Positions 46,633 through 62,000 of a stretch of 64,000 nucleotides of DNA are shown here, one piece after another. Positions within the stretch are counted from its first letter, which is position 1. Every line of letters begins with the position of its first letter. The notes beneath the pieces were generated by a model. It ran no database searches and had not been told where the DNA came from. It saw nothing but the letters and a program-made list of their open reading frames with translations. Made by a program: the position numbers and the translations under genes. This DNA comes from Strongylocentrotus droebachiensis (taxonomy: Eukaryota; Echinodermata; Echinoidea; Camarodonta; Strongylocentrotidae), in the NCBI GenBank assembly GCA_035222895.1, contig JAVYIG010000066.1:234501-298500 (forward strand). Direction: 5' to 3'.

Positions 46633-49600
46633 GGCTAGCCACAGCTAGGCAGGTACTGAATCCTTACAAGATCATATATGCACTCTAAACAACACAATTG
46701 AGAGATGTTGCATTAGTATTATTTTAATATTCCCCTTACAGTTAATGAATATTAAATTGATTAAAAGACGGTAACATTTGGTTTCTTTAGTGCCAATAAG
46801 ATTCATTCAGGACACAAATAATTGATTATATCAAGTGAAATTGAATGAGAACAAATGCTGAAATGCATACTTATGTATACTTGTGCATCCTTAAGGAAAA
46901 TCCAATATAGGTTCATTAAGTAATATGCAAAGCCACAAATATATAATCATACGTAATTGAATTACCTGTATATTTATTTAGCAACAAAAAAAAAATCTTA
47001 TTTCTTTAGACAGGAAATAAAAAAGAAAAGAACAATATAAAACATTTTCTATCAGACTTAATGATTAAATATGAGTCATTTGCCCTACAAAATGGAATGT
47101 GTTTATGTGTCAAGAATAAAATGAAAATGAAATGTGATTTGATTGGGAATACAAAAAACATGATGTAATAATATATGCCAACGTGGATGCAGGGGTGAAA
47201 TCAAAACATTTCCATCCATATATTACAAATGGGGAAGATAAATAATTTTACACCTCCTTTTCAGGTAGAGAATCATATTTTCAAATCAATTATGTAAACA
47301 TAACAGAAATGAAGTCAACATCTATCTGCCATATATATTATATCACATTCAAAGACGCCACAATTTCATGCACATCGCAGGGATTTGAACAAAGACTAAC
47401 AGTTTAACGCACATCATCATTTATCAGAATGCATCATTGAAAGTACAGCAGCAGCACTCCATGAGCATCTAATCTATTTCTATGTACTAATTTAGCTACT
47501 TTTCTCATATTCTTCTCATATTCTTTATGAAAGGCAATATGTTGACTTGATTTACAATCTCCCTCATGACAAAATCCTGCAATTACACTACTTTTCTCCA
47601 TTTTGTACACAAAGATCACAATATTTCTAGACCCCTTCCCCATAACAAAACAAGGGGGGTGGGGGGAGGAACACAAATGATTTGATCAATCCGATCAAAT
47701 GCATTTCCATAGAACATGATATTGGTATATATGGTGTAATTCATGCTAGGCAAGGTGCATACCATTTTTTCTAAATAAAATTTTCCTGATTATCTTAAAT
47801 AATCTAAATACACATTTTCTGACTATTCATTAGGTCATATAACATGAGTATTTTAAAAAACATGGAAAAGAGAAATGGAAGAAAATAAATGTAACTTTGA
47901 AATGAAAAATAAATTACTTGAGAGACAGAAAATTCTTTTACATTTCACAAACTCTGAAGCTGGGGCAAACAAAATTCAAAACAAAACACAGATAAAAAAA
48001 GAAAACTTCTGACAAATACTTTTGATCAGAATCATGTAATTATTGATTATTTTACTTGTCAATCTGGTTGCACTTATTTGTCAACATGCTTTACAATATG
48101 TTTATATCGCTTGCCCAATTACACCTACCACAACTATCTGATGAATCCTGAAAGTACACTGTACAGGGTTACAATTCAAATGACTATCAACAGAAAATGC
48201 TTCCTTTTCTTCTTTTCCCTTCATTTTGAAAGTTATTTGTTTATATGTCTGTTTTCTTTTCTTCTTTTACCAAACAAAACATTTGAAGTAATTAGTATTA
48301 TAATCAGTATTAATTAGATACTTAGTATAAAATTATACATACATACAATACACATAATAGACATACAATACAAATCATAGTGGACATACATCCATATGGG
48401 TGACATTTTTCTCCTGCTTATAACAGCTGTGCTTACCATACATAATAATTGTGACTTTTTATTTCTTCAATATATCCTACAGTGATTACAATCAATGGAA
48501 ACCAGCGCTCAGTACTTTGATTTTCTTCTCTTTACCAGTCCCATGTTGCAATAACTCTGTTAGGGTCGCTTAGAAACATCTAGAGGCATCAAATGCTGCA
48601 TGCATGATGCCAGTGCACCTAGATTTTTAATGTGACCATTTCATAATACATGTATTAGTATATACACCTAATCAGGGTAAATACAGTACCTCTTGATCCC
48701 AACAACACATACAAAATAAATGTTGCCTTTTCAGCAATTAAGCCTCATGCAATCCACTAGATTTTACTAAACGGCTTAATCCAAGAAATATTTGTGTCTA
48801 CAGAACTACCAACCACTATAACATATATTTAACAAGTCGCAAAATAAAAAGAGGGAATCCATTGGCAATGAATTAAAAACAGGAAACTATATATCGATAT
48901 CAAGCAAGTTTGGATTACAGTGCAATATACATGAATATTATATACTAAGTCTTCACAAATTCTTAACAACTTTGACAAAATTGTGAAATTGACAGAAATA
49001 GCCAGTGCTTTCATTTGCTTTTCAAAAATACCATAAGGAAAATACTGTTAATAAATAATTCTAGATTATCTTATTGCTGAAATCTGTGATTTAGAGTAAA
49101 TGAATCCCCCAAATTTAAAAACAGTCTTCAGTTCTGGCCATGAACATCAGTCACTGCAAACTCACATTATAAACAGAGCTATTCTAGCTAACTGCATTCT
49201 TAACAAGTGAAATTTCAATCTACTTGTGTGTACTGTACTCTTTTATACTCTTAGCAAGTTTTCTACTCTTGTTTTTATTGGAGATTGAAAACATGGTTAT
49301 CGTGTACATGATAGGGCTATACAAAATAAGATGAAAACATAATTATTTTCAGGAAAAAGTCTGGACGAAGTATTTGCTTTGATATTTAAACACACAAACA
49401 TATTTTCCATATCGGGTTTAAAGAAACATGTATCATCTATAAATATACCTATTTCTAACCATATTGCAACTGTCAAAACATATCTGAAACTTAACATTCA
49501 TGTAATACCAAAACAAATCATGCCATACAACAGCCCGAACAAATCATTCTTCATTCATCCATATTATACAACTACCGTTTTTTCTATCACTTCCATTGAG

Positions 49601-50086
49601 TACATGCATTAACTTCAAATGTATGCATGATTCTAAGTTGCATGTCTTAACATACTTCTTTAATGTTCCATATAATGTTGAACGAGGGAAGAAAGGTTAG
49701 GAATCACCTAGCATACAAAATGAGGTTTAATGTACATTGCATTTGTCTGATATATACTCAACAAGAATTACTGATACTTGCTTAAGGGTTTGGAAATGCA
49801 ATATCAGGTACACAAATCACTCAACATCGGTCAAAATAGTGGTATGTATACAATACTTTGTATTTTTTCATTTGAATGGTAGAGCTGTGCAACTATTCAT
49901 ATAATCCTAAATGTATGCCTAGAAAAAAAACCCCACCCTATATTGATGACCACACAATACATTCATAACAAAGATTATATACAATTAATGCTAAATACAG
50001 GTACCTGAATATGGAGTGGTATGATTCTATGTGATAGTATTGGAGGGCAGGGTTGCTATAATAAAGTATTGCCTCTCATAACATCA
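46633..50086 (-). other. 3' flank and probable 3'UTR of the Rab GDI gene
   Basis: AT-rich sequence with no coding frame. Minus-strand poly(A) hexamers are frequent: ATTAAA near 49660 and 49727, AATAAA near 49272, 48458 and 46974. The transcript end cannot be chosen by eye. A long 3'UTR is plausible. Confidence 0.4.
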
Positions 50087-53000
50087 TTACTCCTGTGCAG
50101 CTTTCAAGTCATCTTGTACTTTGGAAAAATCAAATTCTTCACCCGTTGCCCTTCGGTATGTGTCCAGGATATCATCACAGGTCGTCTCAAAGTGAGTCGT
50201 GGCATCAAAGGATTTAGTAATGAAGATCTGCAATGAATAAAATGGGATAGAAAGACTTTGGACACAGGCTTCTTGAAAGATGATTCTTTACGTTTGGTCC
50301 AAATTGAAAGAAATTTGGCTTTGTCACATCCCACAGGGTAATTTTTCAAATGTTAAAGTATGCATTGGCATATTCAATCATTAAAATTGAGTAATATAAT
50401 GGCCTTAGGGCATCTTAAGGAGGTGATTTTGGAGGGCCAAAGCAATTTGGTATATTGGTATGAACATGAGATCCTACAATGCTTGAGAAGAAAATGCTAC
50501 AAAATCACTACCGGTACTTAAAAGCAAAATGGACTTTTAAGAACAAGATTCCAACAATAGATAATCCTTAATGGAAGAACACCTGTGGCATGTCGCACAC
50601 GGCATCTCTACTTACACTGTAGCTTGAGGCCACACTGATCGTAATGGGGCACTTCAATCAAGGAAAAAATTAAGATTTATTTTTCAGGGGCTACTTTTCA
50701 AGCTTGCCTAACTTCAATGGATTATTTTCATTTGTTTCTCCAGAAATAATTCTCATGTTGTAATGATTGTGATACTCAGTAATGAGTTCATGATCCATGG
50801 AATAAAATGATAATTACTGAAAAGTATATACATTGGTGTCGGTTGTGGCTTTTCGTAAATTTAACAACTGTCCTTCAAACCTTGATCAGCGAAAAACATA
50901 AACACCACACAAGAACACTTGCTCACCTTGTTGTCTTCTCCGCTGTCTAACGGCGCCATCTGATCATCTATTGAAATGAACTTCTCTGTGATAGGCCCAA
51001 GAAGATCCAGACCTGGTTTGAGCTCTGCTTCTGGGTTACTAGTCTCCACCGTGGTAGCGACCAGAGCGATGTACCAACCCTTGGCTGCAACGTTATGGGT
51101 GCTTGACACCATCAGTACATAGATGTCTGCAGTGGCAAACAAATACAAAAACACACAGAAAATTCAGCTTTAAATAGAACGGCAGAGGAAAAGTACAAGG
51201 ATGTCATCGATCTTATCCATGTAAGATACCCCTTTCCTTCCCTAGATACAAAAAGATTAAAAGTAATCACAATTTTGTTTAAATTTGTCTTTATCACATA
51301 CGCATTGAAAATGTTGACTTTTTTTTTTCCAGCTCAGTTTTGGTTACATATCTTTTATATAAATTCACAATCCTGTTGAAGGGGGCATTTCATCTGGGTG
51401 TTCGTACACACTGCAATGCGTATATGTGTTTCTCCGGGACGCGAGGTATGAATTTGACCAAAGTTTCTTACCCCTTTTTGCCCCAGAGCGAAATCATTTA
51501 ATGCCCTCTCGAGCTGCATGTGATATATCAAATAATGAGTAACTCAACCAACCAGATTATGACTTTCATAGGCAATGAGCGAGTCTAATAGCAAGCGATC
51601 AATCACAAACATAAAAATCACAAACATAAAAAGCAAAAACAACCATGTTCTACAGGATATAAAGTACATAGGGTTACTATTGGTGTCCACCTCATTTTAG
51701 GAGTCACTACTCTTGCATCATCATGGTTCTCAGGGGTGATAGTGAGCACTAAAAAAAAATAGGTTTTTTGTTTTCCCCCTCAACCACGCCCCCCTTGAGT
51801 AAAAAAAAAGAGAAGAGGATTCGCAGGGAAAAAATGGCATCTAACAACATTCCCCCCTTTCGAGTAAGAAAATTGGGAAAAAAATAGGGCAAATTAGAGA
51901 AAATAACGGGGAAATCTGTAAAATCTGGATAAAAGAGGGAAGAAGAAAAAAAATCTGGTAAAAAAAAAAATAATTGGGGAACCGATTTAAATCAGGTTTT
52001 TATCAGGCCTGGGTACTACACTGTCACAATCTCGATCATTTTCCATGTTTTAGGGTCTGTTTTTATAGCCTAAGTCAGGACAGTCTTTGTTATGATAATA
52101 AGTTATCCCTTTTGTGGTGCTCTGTAGCCCTAGTTCTTTTCTTAATGCAATGCTAGGCATGCACCCAGGTACTACATTCTTTTATGGGCTGGTTCAGTCA
52201 TACAGTTTTGGAATCAGTCTGAAGCCAGCTGCCACACTGAAAGGACCTTTGTTTTATGGGCTGGGGTAGCTCTGGGTTGCCACACCTGTTATCCCTTTAG
52301 GTGTCAGCAAGTTTTGCTAGCAGTAAGTTAATTTATTTTCTTATTTTTAGAGAGGATATTTGTTACCAGTTTGATACTTGTTTATCCTTATAGAATATAG
52401 AATAAGAAATTAGCAGATGATTTAATCTGTGAACTTGTTGTGCTATTGGAAGTATGCACATTTAGGACATACATATAGATAGTTTTTTTGCATGTTTACT
52501 GAGTAGGCATGTTTTATATAATTATAATCATAAACAAATACCGGAAACCTCTGTGTATAAGACGCACCTGTTTTTTGTTTTTTTGTTGCAGACTCTGTAT
52601 GCAGCAAGCCAGGTCGTGGTTCAAAAACCAACGTGGGGGAAGACCTTTATTTCACTGCAGGGTGCAGTTGAAGGCGCCGATTTGTGCTTGTGTCACAAAT
52701 GATAGTAACTATGTTGTTTTTAAATCTAAAGATGACAGACAAATTTTCCTCTAAGTCCAAACAGAAATTTGGCCATACAGGTAGCGTTGTTCTAGTTTCC
52801 GAGTGGTGAGTCAACACACCGTGTATGACGCACCTCTGACTTTTAAAAAAATTTTGGCGAGAAAAAGTGCGTCTTATACATGGAGCTTTACGGTAAGTGC
52901 TAACAAACTCAGTGCTTTTACACCTTTGCTACATAAACGGTATAATATGTTGACGGTTCTTCTGTAAACCCACAAGTTATACTTTTGTTTAGGGCCTGGC

Positions 53001-56000
53001 CTTAACATTTATGCCACTATGTAATATGTAGAAGATGGTATTCAAATAGATATTTGTGTGTATTTTCTGTGCTGATTACTGAAGTACCATTTGGCTGTCA
53101 ATTATCATAAATATTGGATGTTTCCTTTTAGACAGCCGTTTTTTAAAACTTTCCATAAGACTCTTTCATCGAGTTCCCATATAGAGTTACAATTATTGGA
53201 ATTCCTCAGAGAGAGTACCATTAGATGCTGTCTCGTTTTCGTGGGTATCAGCAGCAGTCTCGCGTTTCCTTCCATCTTCGTCTCCTCATCTCCACCATAC
53301 CAACGTGCGACGTACGTTTCAGTGCAGTGGCCTGGTTGTCTGTGATTTTGCGTAGCCAGTTTCTTCAGTTTCTTCTAATTCATCAGTGACAGTTTGAAGA
53401 GACAAGTGATTTCAACTCAGCTCTACAGTCTTCGTCTACAGTATCCTTACCATTAACTCTCGCGACATAAAGTTCTTCAGTCTTGAACAATAACTATACC
53501 ATAGTCCACGTCCATAGACTCTAGACATCCTTCGACTTTGTCAACAACTGATATTCCCTACGGGAATTGATTTTGTAAAGGAATTCAGATTCTTGATTTT
53601 GTTTAAACTTTATTTTACTGATTATTTCATTGAGTCATTTGTGGGTGGTCAAACAGCCCGTTTAGACTAATAAGTTATCATGTGTATGTTGTAAATTCAA
53701 TCCTTAATTTATTTTGGTGAGAAAACAACCGTACATCGTGACAACGATATGTCCAGGGACAATGAAACTTAAACTGTGAAGAACTCTATAAATAACAAAA
53801 AGAACAACAATGCGAAGTATATACATGTATGCATAACTGTAATACAAAACAACAATTTTGATTCTATTAAACCTGTTTGCTGGCTACAATTGGTAACTAT
53901 TTTTATTTCCATCATCAAGTCCCTTACACATGCATTTTGAAAAGAAAATAAATAATTGTACCTGAGTTTCGACCAACTTGGTTTTGTGGGATGATGATTT
54001 GCAATGAGGTTGCCTCCGGTATTTTGGGGATTGTATGGTTGAGAAGACAGATAGCTCGCACAACTTGGCCGATTTTCTTGACCCTGTTAGGGAAATAGCT
54101 GGGGTCACCAATCACCATCTTACAACGAGCAGTTTCTCCTTCAGATTTGACTCCAACTACAACATCATTCTCCATCACTATTTCCTCAATTGGTTTGTCA
54201 AGCATGTATGTACCTCCGTAGATGGCTGAAAGTCTACAAATCATTGAAAAAGATATATTTAAGAATTTATGATTTAATGATTTTCAAAATCATATTACCA
54301 GTACTTGAAACAGTCAAAACATGCATGTTGATCAATTGGCTTAAGAAGCCTATTGAGATTCCAAAAAATATTTAAGAAAACATCATTACACCTACATGTA
54401 TTAATATGAAAAAGAAGTTAAACAGATAGTCTAAAAATATGAATTATTGGTTGCCTGATGTCCCCAATTGGATTCCTGAGATCAGACATAAATATACAAA
54501 ACCCTTGTTTTTGTGTACCTGCATTTGAATCTAAGGATTTCTGTTAATAATAAAAGATGCCTTGTAAAAACAATTTAGTCATTGTTGATGGATCGTAATA
54601 TCTATACAAAAAATCAAAAAAGCTGAATTTAGTTCAGCTGAAAAAAAGCTACCAAGATATTAGTACCGGTAGTAATTTTCACCCTGTTAGCTGATTAAAA
54701 GGCAGACTATAGGAAGTAGTCTACATAGGCTGAGATGGATGCATAACAAGATCTTCATATTGTGTGTTACATTTGTCAAACAAGATGAATGTAACTGCAT
54801 CTCCGATATGACATTTTCATATCATTTTCTAATCATCCATTTCTCTTATAATAAATAAAAGAAATAGATTAAAAAAAGACATTTTCAAAATGTTCATATC
54901 GCTTAATACATTAACCATACACATCAACAATAATTTTACAAAAGTTCCATGGCAAGTTCTCGCTTGTCAGTAATTCTGTCTATAAATGATACATTTAAAA
55001 AAATGAAATGGTGCCTGAATCTTACAATTCTTTAACTCTATCATACGGGAAAGCTCCACGCAAACTGGTAAGAGAGACATTTGCATATATATATTGTTAT
55101 TTCATATATTTTCATGTCATATGTCCTGCTGGCAAATAAATCAACAAAATTTGTCATTTTGAAGGTTTGTTTCAAATGGTATTTTCCTTGTTCATCTTGT
55201 TCTCTAAAAGTCCCAAGACTAATTTTCCAGAAGTTTTTTAATATATTAATGGTACCTAAATCTAATGATTAAAAACAGGTTAGGTGCCCCACTAAAAAAC
55301 AACCTTCCTCCCCCCCCCCCACAAAAAATAAATAATAATTGATAATAAATTAAACTCAGAATATGGCACACTTACCTGGCAAATCCTTGAGGAAGTTCTC
55401 CTAAACCATACAAAGGGTAGATGTATGGAGATTTGCCATATCTACTTAGGGAATCGATGTACAGAGCAATTCTCTTTACAGTCGGAAGGTAGCACTTACT
55501 TTTGTAACTGTTGGTAAACAAAAAAAGGTAATCTCATAACAGGATACCGGTCCGGTACATATATGACTTCAGAAAGAAAAAGTATTAATGATAGTTACTT
55601 GATTCTAATTTCAAACATAATTTTTTTTAAAGTAGGCTAGAAAGGGGAATGAAACAGTAACTAGATGGTCCGACCTTCGACAGCGCCCAGTCGAAAATGA
55701 TGCCTCCGCCATGGAGCAATTTTACAAACCAAAACAGAAGCGAGCTATTTTTGCATACATAATTAGCCCTGTGACCTCCGAAATTTTACCTTGTTACCCC
55801 CAAATTTAATCAGTTCATTGGCTCTGCAAGATAAATACATGACCCAAGTTTGGCGGGAATCCATCAATGGGTTCTTGAGATAACGCGATCACAAGAATGG
55901 GACGTACGGAAGGACAACCCGAAAAACATAATGCCTCCGGCTACTTTGTAGCAGAGGCATAAAAACAAGCAAGCTGAAGTCAAAGTCTGTGTGTTTTTAA

Positions 56001-59000
56001 AATCGAAAGTAAGTTGACCATTTTAATTTTAATGTATCTATTCATATCATTTGATGCAATTACCAAGCCATCCCCTGCAAATGATGGCACACTGTTTAGA
56101 AGTATTCACTCTCAGTTATGACATTTGCTCATAGGGGCCTAGTTATTGACAGTAAGTACTATTAATTACTCTTTAAAGTTGATATTCTAAGACAATCCCA
56201 AATATTGAGATAATTACATCAATAGAAAGCTTTTAACCCCCAGAATAACACTAAACGGTGTCCAACTGACAAAAACAAGTTTAGAATGGTGAATTTATGC
56301 GAGTAAACTCTACCAAACTATCTAAGTCTGAAACCCGGAAGTGCATTTAGAGTCGGGCCTCTATCCGTGACGTTACAAACGGGACTCATGGGCTCAGTGA
56401 GAGTGAATGGCAGTGATATCCCTACGTAAATGCTATCCTGTCAGAGCTTAGATTTGTTGTTGTTAATGAGAATATTTGATGGATTTTCTGTTTTCATTTG
56501 AATGAAGAATAACGAAGCAACATTTTCCAGTCGCTGATTTCTTTTTATATCCTCATATTCACCTATTTGGTAGAGATTTAAGATGAGTTTACTGCTTGAG
56601 AATGAAGGTTAAATCATGCACGTATGAATAGGCGGATGCATTATCTTGTCATCAGATAAGGTACAGGAGCAGTTTTGGAAAAACGAATAGGCCTAGAACT
56701 ATGATAATGCTTATCATAGATGTGTATGACTGCCTCAAAAAAAGGATACAGTACCAGTTAAACATTTTATGTTGTAAAATATCAAACTTGAACGAGATCA
56801 TGCAAGCGCGCTTCCTCTATAATATTTTGACAACGTCTAGTGATCTAACGATATTCAACCGCGAGTGATGTGGCTCTTGCACGAATGGTCGTGAAGCGAG
56901 CAGAATCGGGAGGTAAGACCAGGCCGCTGCTCTAGACGCGGCTTGCTTGTGATGGATCATACGTGCGCTATATATATGTTTATCGGCAATTGCAAGAGAA
57001 TGAAAGCGACGTTACCAGCTAAGAAAAACAACTAACAAAGACTTGCTCCTGACTATCGGTGTCAGAATTGGTAGATCGCACAATGCATGCACAGCATGGG
57101 AGAAGATGAAGGATCTTCAGGGCCAAGGAAGGCGAAAGACATGGGAAAAAGGAAGAAGAAACCCATCGGGAGATCGCTGTATGGTAATGAACTGTGCATG
57201 GGTCCACAGCTACTGTTCACTCCGTGCCTGGGCCGATTTCAACACCAAAACAAAAATTACATGGTGAAAATATCGACTAATAGCACATCGTTGGCATATA
57301 TATGTCATAATTTTTAAAAGGGGAATTGATATTTATACTATGAAATATTAGGGGAAGGTAAAGAATTGTACATATAATTATGATTTATTAGACTTTCAGC
57401 CTTTGAAACAAAAATAAGCAGAAAATTGTATCTCTCTACACATGCTTTCGATGTAACATCCGGGTACGTGAATATACTCTTTTCCGGACGTGATGTCATA
57501 TATAGTAGACCAGCGCCGTGACTGAATTTCTATGCAAAGAGAGGCGGATATTTTCGACATTTCAATTAAGGATTTCGAGTAGCCAGAATTTTTTTGTGAT
57601 ATACTATGTAATTGAAAAACTTATAAATAACATATGCTTGCCGTAGGTACCAAATTAAGGGACATTTATTTGCTTAGAATATCAGCTTTAAATGTAAATT
57701 TTGTGTATAGGCAAATGGAATGACACAGAATAAAATTTCTCGTAATTGTTGTATGTCTAATCTCAGTGAAATATGGCTTTGCAAAGCAGTACTAATGTGG
57801 AGGTTAGGGTTCAGGGTCATGACTCGGTGCCAGTGAGTTAAAAGGCATTACAGCATAGCATAGGTTTGAGGATTACATTATTATGATGTATATTACTGGA
57901 GAGCAAAACAATTATTGGAAGAAGCATCGAGACGGGAGCTAATCTCTTTCAGCCTGAAATCATGTAAAGTGAGGCAACCATAAACTTGGCACTATTGCCT
58001 TACTATCTCACGGTGTGTGTGGTTAGGATTATCAGTGTCTACCAATTTACTAATAAATAAAAAAATTAAAAACTTCCTACCTATCTTCTCTGTAGAGAGC
58101 CATTGCATGTCCAACAAAATCTGCTGTGTTCTTATCCAATCCAAACTTCTTAAACAGCTCATCCATGGTAGTTTCATTGGGATTAAGTCCATTGAAGGTC
58201 TTAGGGTCCTCCTCATCAAACTTTGTCACAAACGTCAGGAATTTACTGAAGCGGCGCTTTTCAAAGAGTCCCATCAGTGCTGTGATAGTCAACAACAAAT
58301 GTAATGTAAACAATTCCTCAAGTGATATAGTCATTCACATCGATGGTTATAAAATAATATCAAAATCACAATAGATAATATAATCATGAATATTGATAAT
58401 ACAAATAGTTAACAGTTTCTAAAATACACATAGGAACAACAATCAAAGTCATTCTCCCATACCAAAACTCTGAAAGTTATAAAATTGAATGTAAAATTGC
58501 AACACATTTTTCAATACAAAAATCTTTGAAAATCTCTTGTCAATAATTTTCTTCCTTTATTTTAGAATGAAGAACCTTGGAAGACCCTTGGCTTTTCCCT
58601 CTTTAATTTTACTGCATTCTTATTCCCATCAAATTTTCTTGATTGATTTATTTTCATTTTGGAAGGGGTGGAGTTAAGAAATAACTTAAGAAATAAATCA
58701 ATTAATATTGTAGTCATAAGTATCAAGTGTTTAAGTACAACCAAGTACCAACTTTAATTCGGGATGGGCCTCACAAATTTACATTGAATACATTTTTTTG
58801 AAGCCCATCTATAATAGACCAGTTCCACAAAGAATATTTTTTATTTTTATCAAGATGTATAATATCAAAGTGTTGGTTTATACAAATTTGAGCTTACATG
58901 TTGCCAATGCTTCCTTTTCAGTGACAGGAACCTTGAAGATATTGCCCCCTTGCTTGAAGACATAACTGCCTTCTACTGACTTGAATTCAAGGTAACGGGT

Positions 59001-62000
59001 GACTCCAGAATGAATTAACAACTTTACTAGTTGACCTGAGAAGATAGGAAAAGTGAATCTGATGATATCCATAATAAAGGGAACTGGTTGGGATTGCTGC
59101 ATCAAGTGAAATAATATGCATCTATACATGGCACTATGTTTACTACAGACAACTTCATAAGACAGATTTCTAACAATGTTATCTTTTCTTTCATTGTTCA
59201 TCGTGGTGTAAATAATGTTCCATAGTATCAAACTTCACGAGTCAGGGCCATTTTTTAAAACAAAGATTAAAAAAAAGAAAAGCTACAGCCTATTCTTACT
59301 GGGTAATCCAAACAAATAAGATGAAATTCTAGTGGCTAATACCACCTACAGCACTGAGAAGGATAAAGACTGTACCTTGATTCACCCTAAAATTACTACA
59401 GTCAGATCTATATGTTCACCACTTACAGTATATGGCTCCCTTCATCACGTGCACATTATCTCAAGGTGTAAATAATGTATATGTATACTATTCTTTATTG
59501 ATTCTACCTAAAAAAAACCTCATCAATACTTGCACAATTTAAAACAAAAAAAATACAAGAGTGCACTACATTGTAGCAACAAATTGAAGGAAAATCCAAC
59601 CTTGATAGCAAACTACTCTAGAGGAAAGCAGAAAAATCAGAGAGGAAGACCGGTGAAAGTTTGTATGAGATTGGGCAAAATAAGAGAAGGTTTTAAATTT
59701 GTGAAAGTTTTAATTACTATAGGTATGGGCTATGGGCTCTTCAAATTAGCTTAATCGGTAATGTTTCTGTAATGTAGTGGCGGACAATTTTCCCATAATA
59801 ATATGTTATGCATAATATATTTTGAGCAGTGCCCGAGGGAGTGGACGCTTAGGAGAAAAAACAGGAATTAATGATAAAATTGTACACGACAAACTGGAGA
59901 GTTATCCCCGCTAATTTGAGATTCGCATGAGACTTAGTGATCCCATATTTCGAACATTCATAACTTCCTTACTATTGGTCTGATTTCTTTCAAACTTTCG
60001 GCATTCTGTTTATCTTATTTATCCACTTTTACAAATAACAAATGACAAATGACCTTATCACTAGTGCTGTAAGTCAGACGCTATGTTCGTGTTCGGTTCG
60101 GTTCGGTTCGGCAGAGTTTGGTAATTTTTCACCCGAACTTGGTTTGGTTCGGGGTTCAGTAATATAATAGCAAGCAGTGTTATAGCCACGGCGATCGGCA
60201 CTGAGCGGGCTGGCCGGCCGGGCCCGACCAGCACAGAGGACTTCTGCCCACTCCTGATGAAAAAAACTTCTTCCGACCAGCACGAGTTTCACATTAAAAA
60301 ACTGCTCTAACAAATTCTTTGTGAAGAAAACGACTACTTACATTAGTATTTCTGTCTTGAATCGTGTTTTATTTTCAATTTTAAAAGAATCATGTTTTCA
60401 ATTTGTCAATAAATTATATTTTTTAAAGATTTTCCGAGACGGTTGTTGTCTAATGTTAGAGTCATGAAAGCTGCCATCTTGAATAGCGACTCAGGCTCTT
60501 CGATCACTGTTTTTTATAAGTGTTATTTTCAATAGGAAAAATATAAAATTCCTATTTTTCCTGAATAAATAAATCTCATACTATAATATATATTTATTTC
60601 ATTATTTATATTGTAAAATTTATATTGTTACAATTAAAATATTATTTTTGTTGTTGAATGGGTTTGAGCTGAACTTGTTTTGATCAGCGCCTATCAGCGC
60701 TCAAAATACACGGGGGCGGTGGGCGATTCGCCCCCGTGAGCTCCATAATCGCCCCCGTGGAATTATAAAATAAAGATTATCTTTTCTGAAATAACTTTAA
60801 CACAATATTCAATTTCAAACCTTAAACCAATGAAATGGAACTGAATGGCGCTTTCTCTACCATCTCTACGAGTATTACCGATACAAACAACGGAAGCTCG
60901 CGGTGCGGCCGTCAGCACAGTGGCTATACTGCGCTGGTAGTACCGGTGTGCACGCTGACGCCCAATATCTGCTGGAGCTGGAGATCGACGATCGCGCAAG
61001 GACTGAAACATGGAGAAGTTTTTCGTTGTGAAAAGTTTGAATCCTGGTGATTCTTAAAGACCAGCAAATAATGTAACTCGACCAGTAAATCAATATTGAG
61101 AAGAAGAAGAAGGCATAAGATGTTGCAGGGGCGGATCTAGGCGGTTTAGGGGGTTTAACCCCCCCCCCCCCTCCCCCTTGGGCTGCCAAAGAAAAATGTG
61201 ATGTGCATAGAAAATGCTATCATGTGTCCAGACCTACACAGAATTAGTAGATGTCAGTAGATGCCAGGAAACATCACTAACGGGGGTTCAAAAAAGCACC
61301 AAAATATCGCCTCACCGCTTTGCGGCTCGTGGACGATGATCCGCATGTTAGTAGATGCCAGGAAAACACCACTTACGGGGGTTCAAAATAGCAACAACAA
61401 AAATTGCCTCTCCGCTATGCGGCTCGTGGACGATGCTCCACATCGTATTTGGGGTACCCCCCCCCCCCACCCTTAGCAAATAGCTTGATCCGCCCCTGTG
61501 TTTTGGAAGGATATGGTAAAGACTAAAAGTAAAGAAAGAATGTAAATAAGGTAGCTCTGAATAATGAGAAAATTAGTTGCAGAACGGGAAGAAATGGAGA
61601 AAATGTCCTCACGGGGATAAAAGTCAATAACAGCAAGGAGTTTCACGGGTACCAATTCAATGGAAATTTGTATTAAAATAAGAGCCCCCGTGAGAAGGCT
61701 CACGGGGGCTCTTTTTTTTTTGGAAGAGCCCCCGTGGGCAAAAAATTAATTTGAGCCCTGGCGCCTATATAGCTAGATCACCCACATGTATTCTTGTTTA
61801 TGGCTTGCGATCGCGACGTAGCAGAGGTCAGGATTTGGGATTTAAATGGCGCCAGTGAAGTCGCGCCTTCCACTGGATAGGCATAAATCACAAAGGTGGA
61901 AAATGGGGAAAAAGTAAACATAAAATGAGCAATCATGACATGAATATTAGGTACAAAATGACAAGTTTATTTATTTTTTTTTTTAAACATTTTTCTGCCC

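Noticed and set aside
53884..54111. Alternative minus-strand frame over a GDI exon
   Set aside because: It overlaps the true GDI exon (54233-53962) in a different frame. The GDI frame carries the family motifs and matching splice phases.
60763..61189. Open frames on both strands inside the nested elements, compared with the exon at 39698-39860
   Set aside because: A faint resemblance (TALVVP..CT on the antisense strands) is too short to claim homology, and the region is non-coding element sequence.
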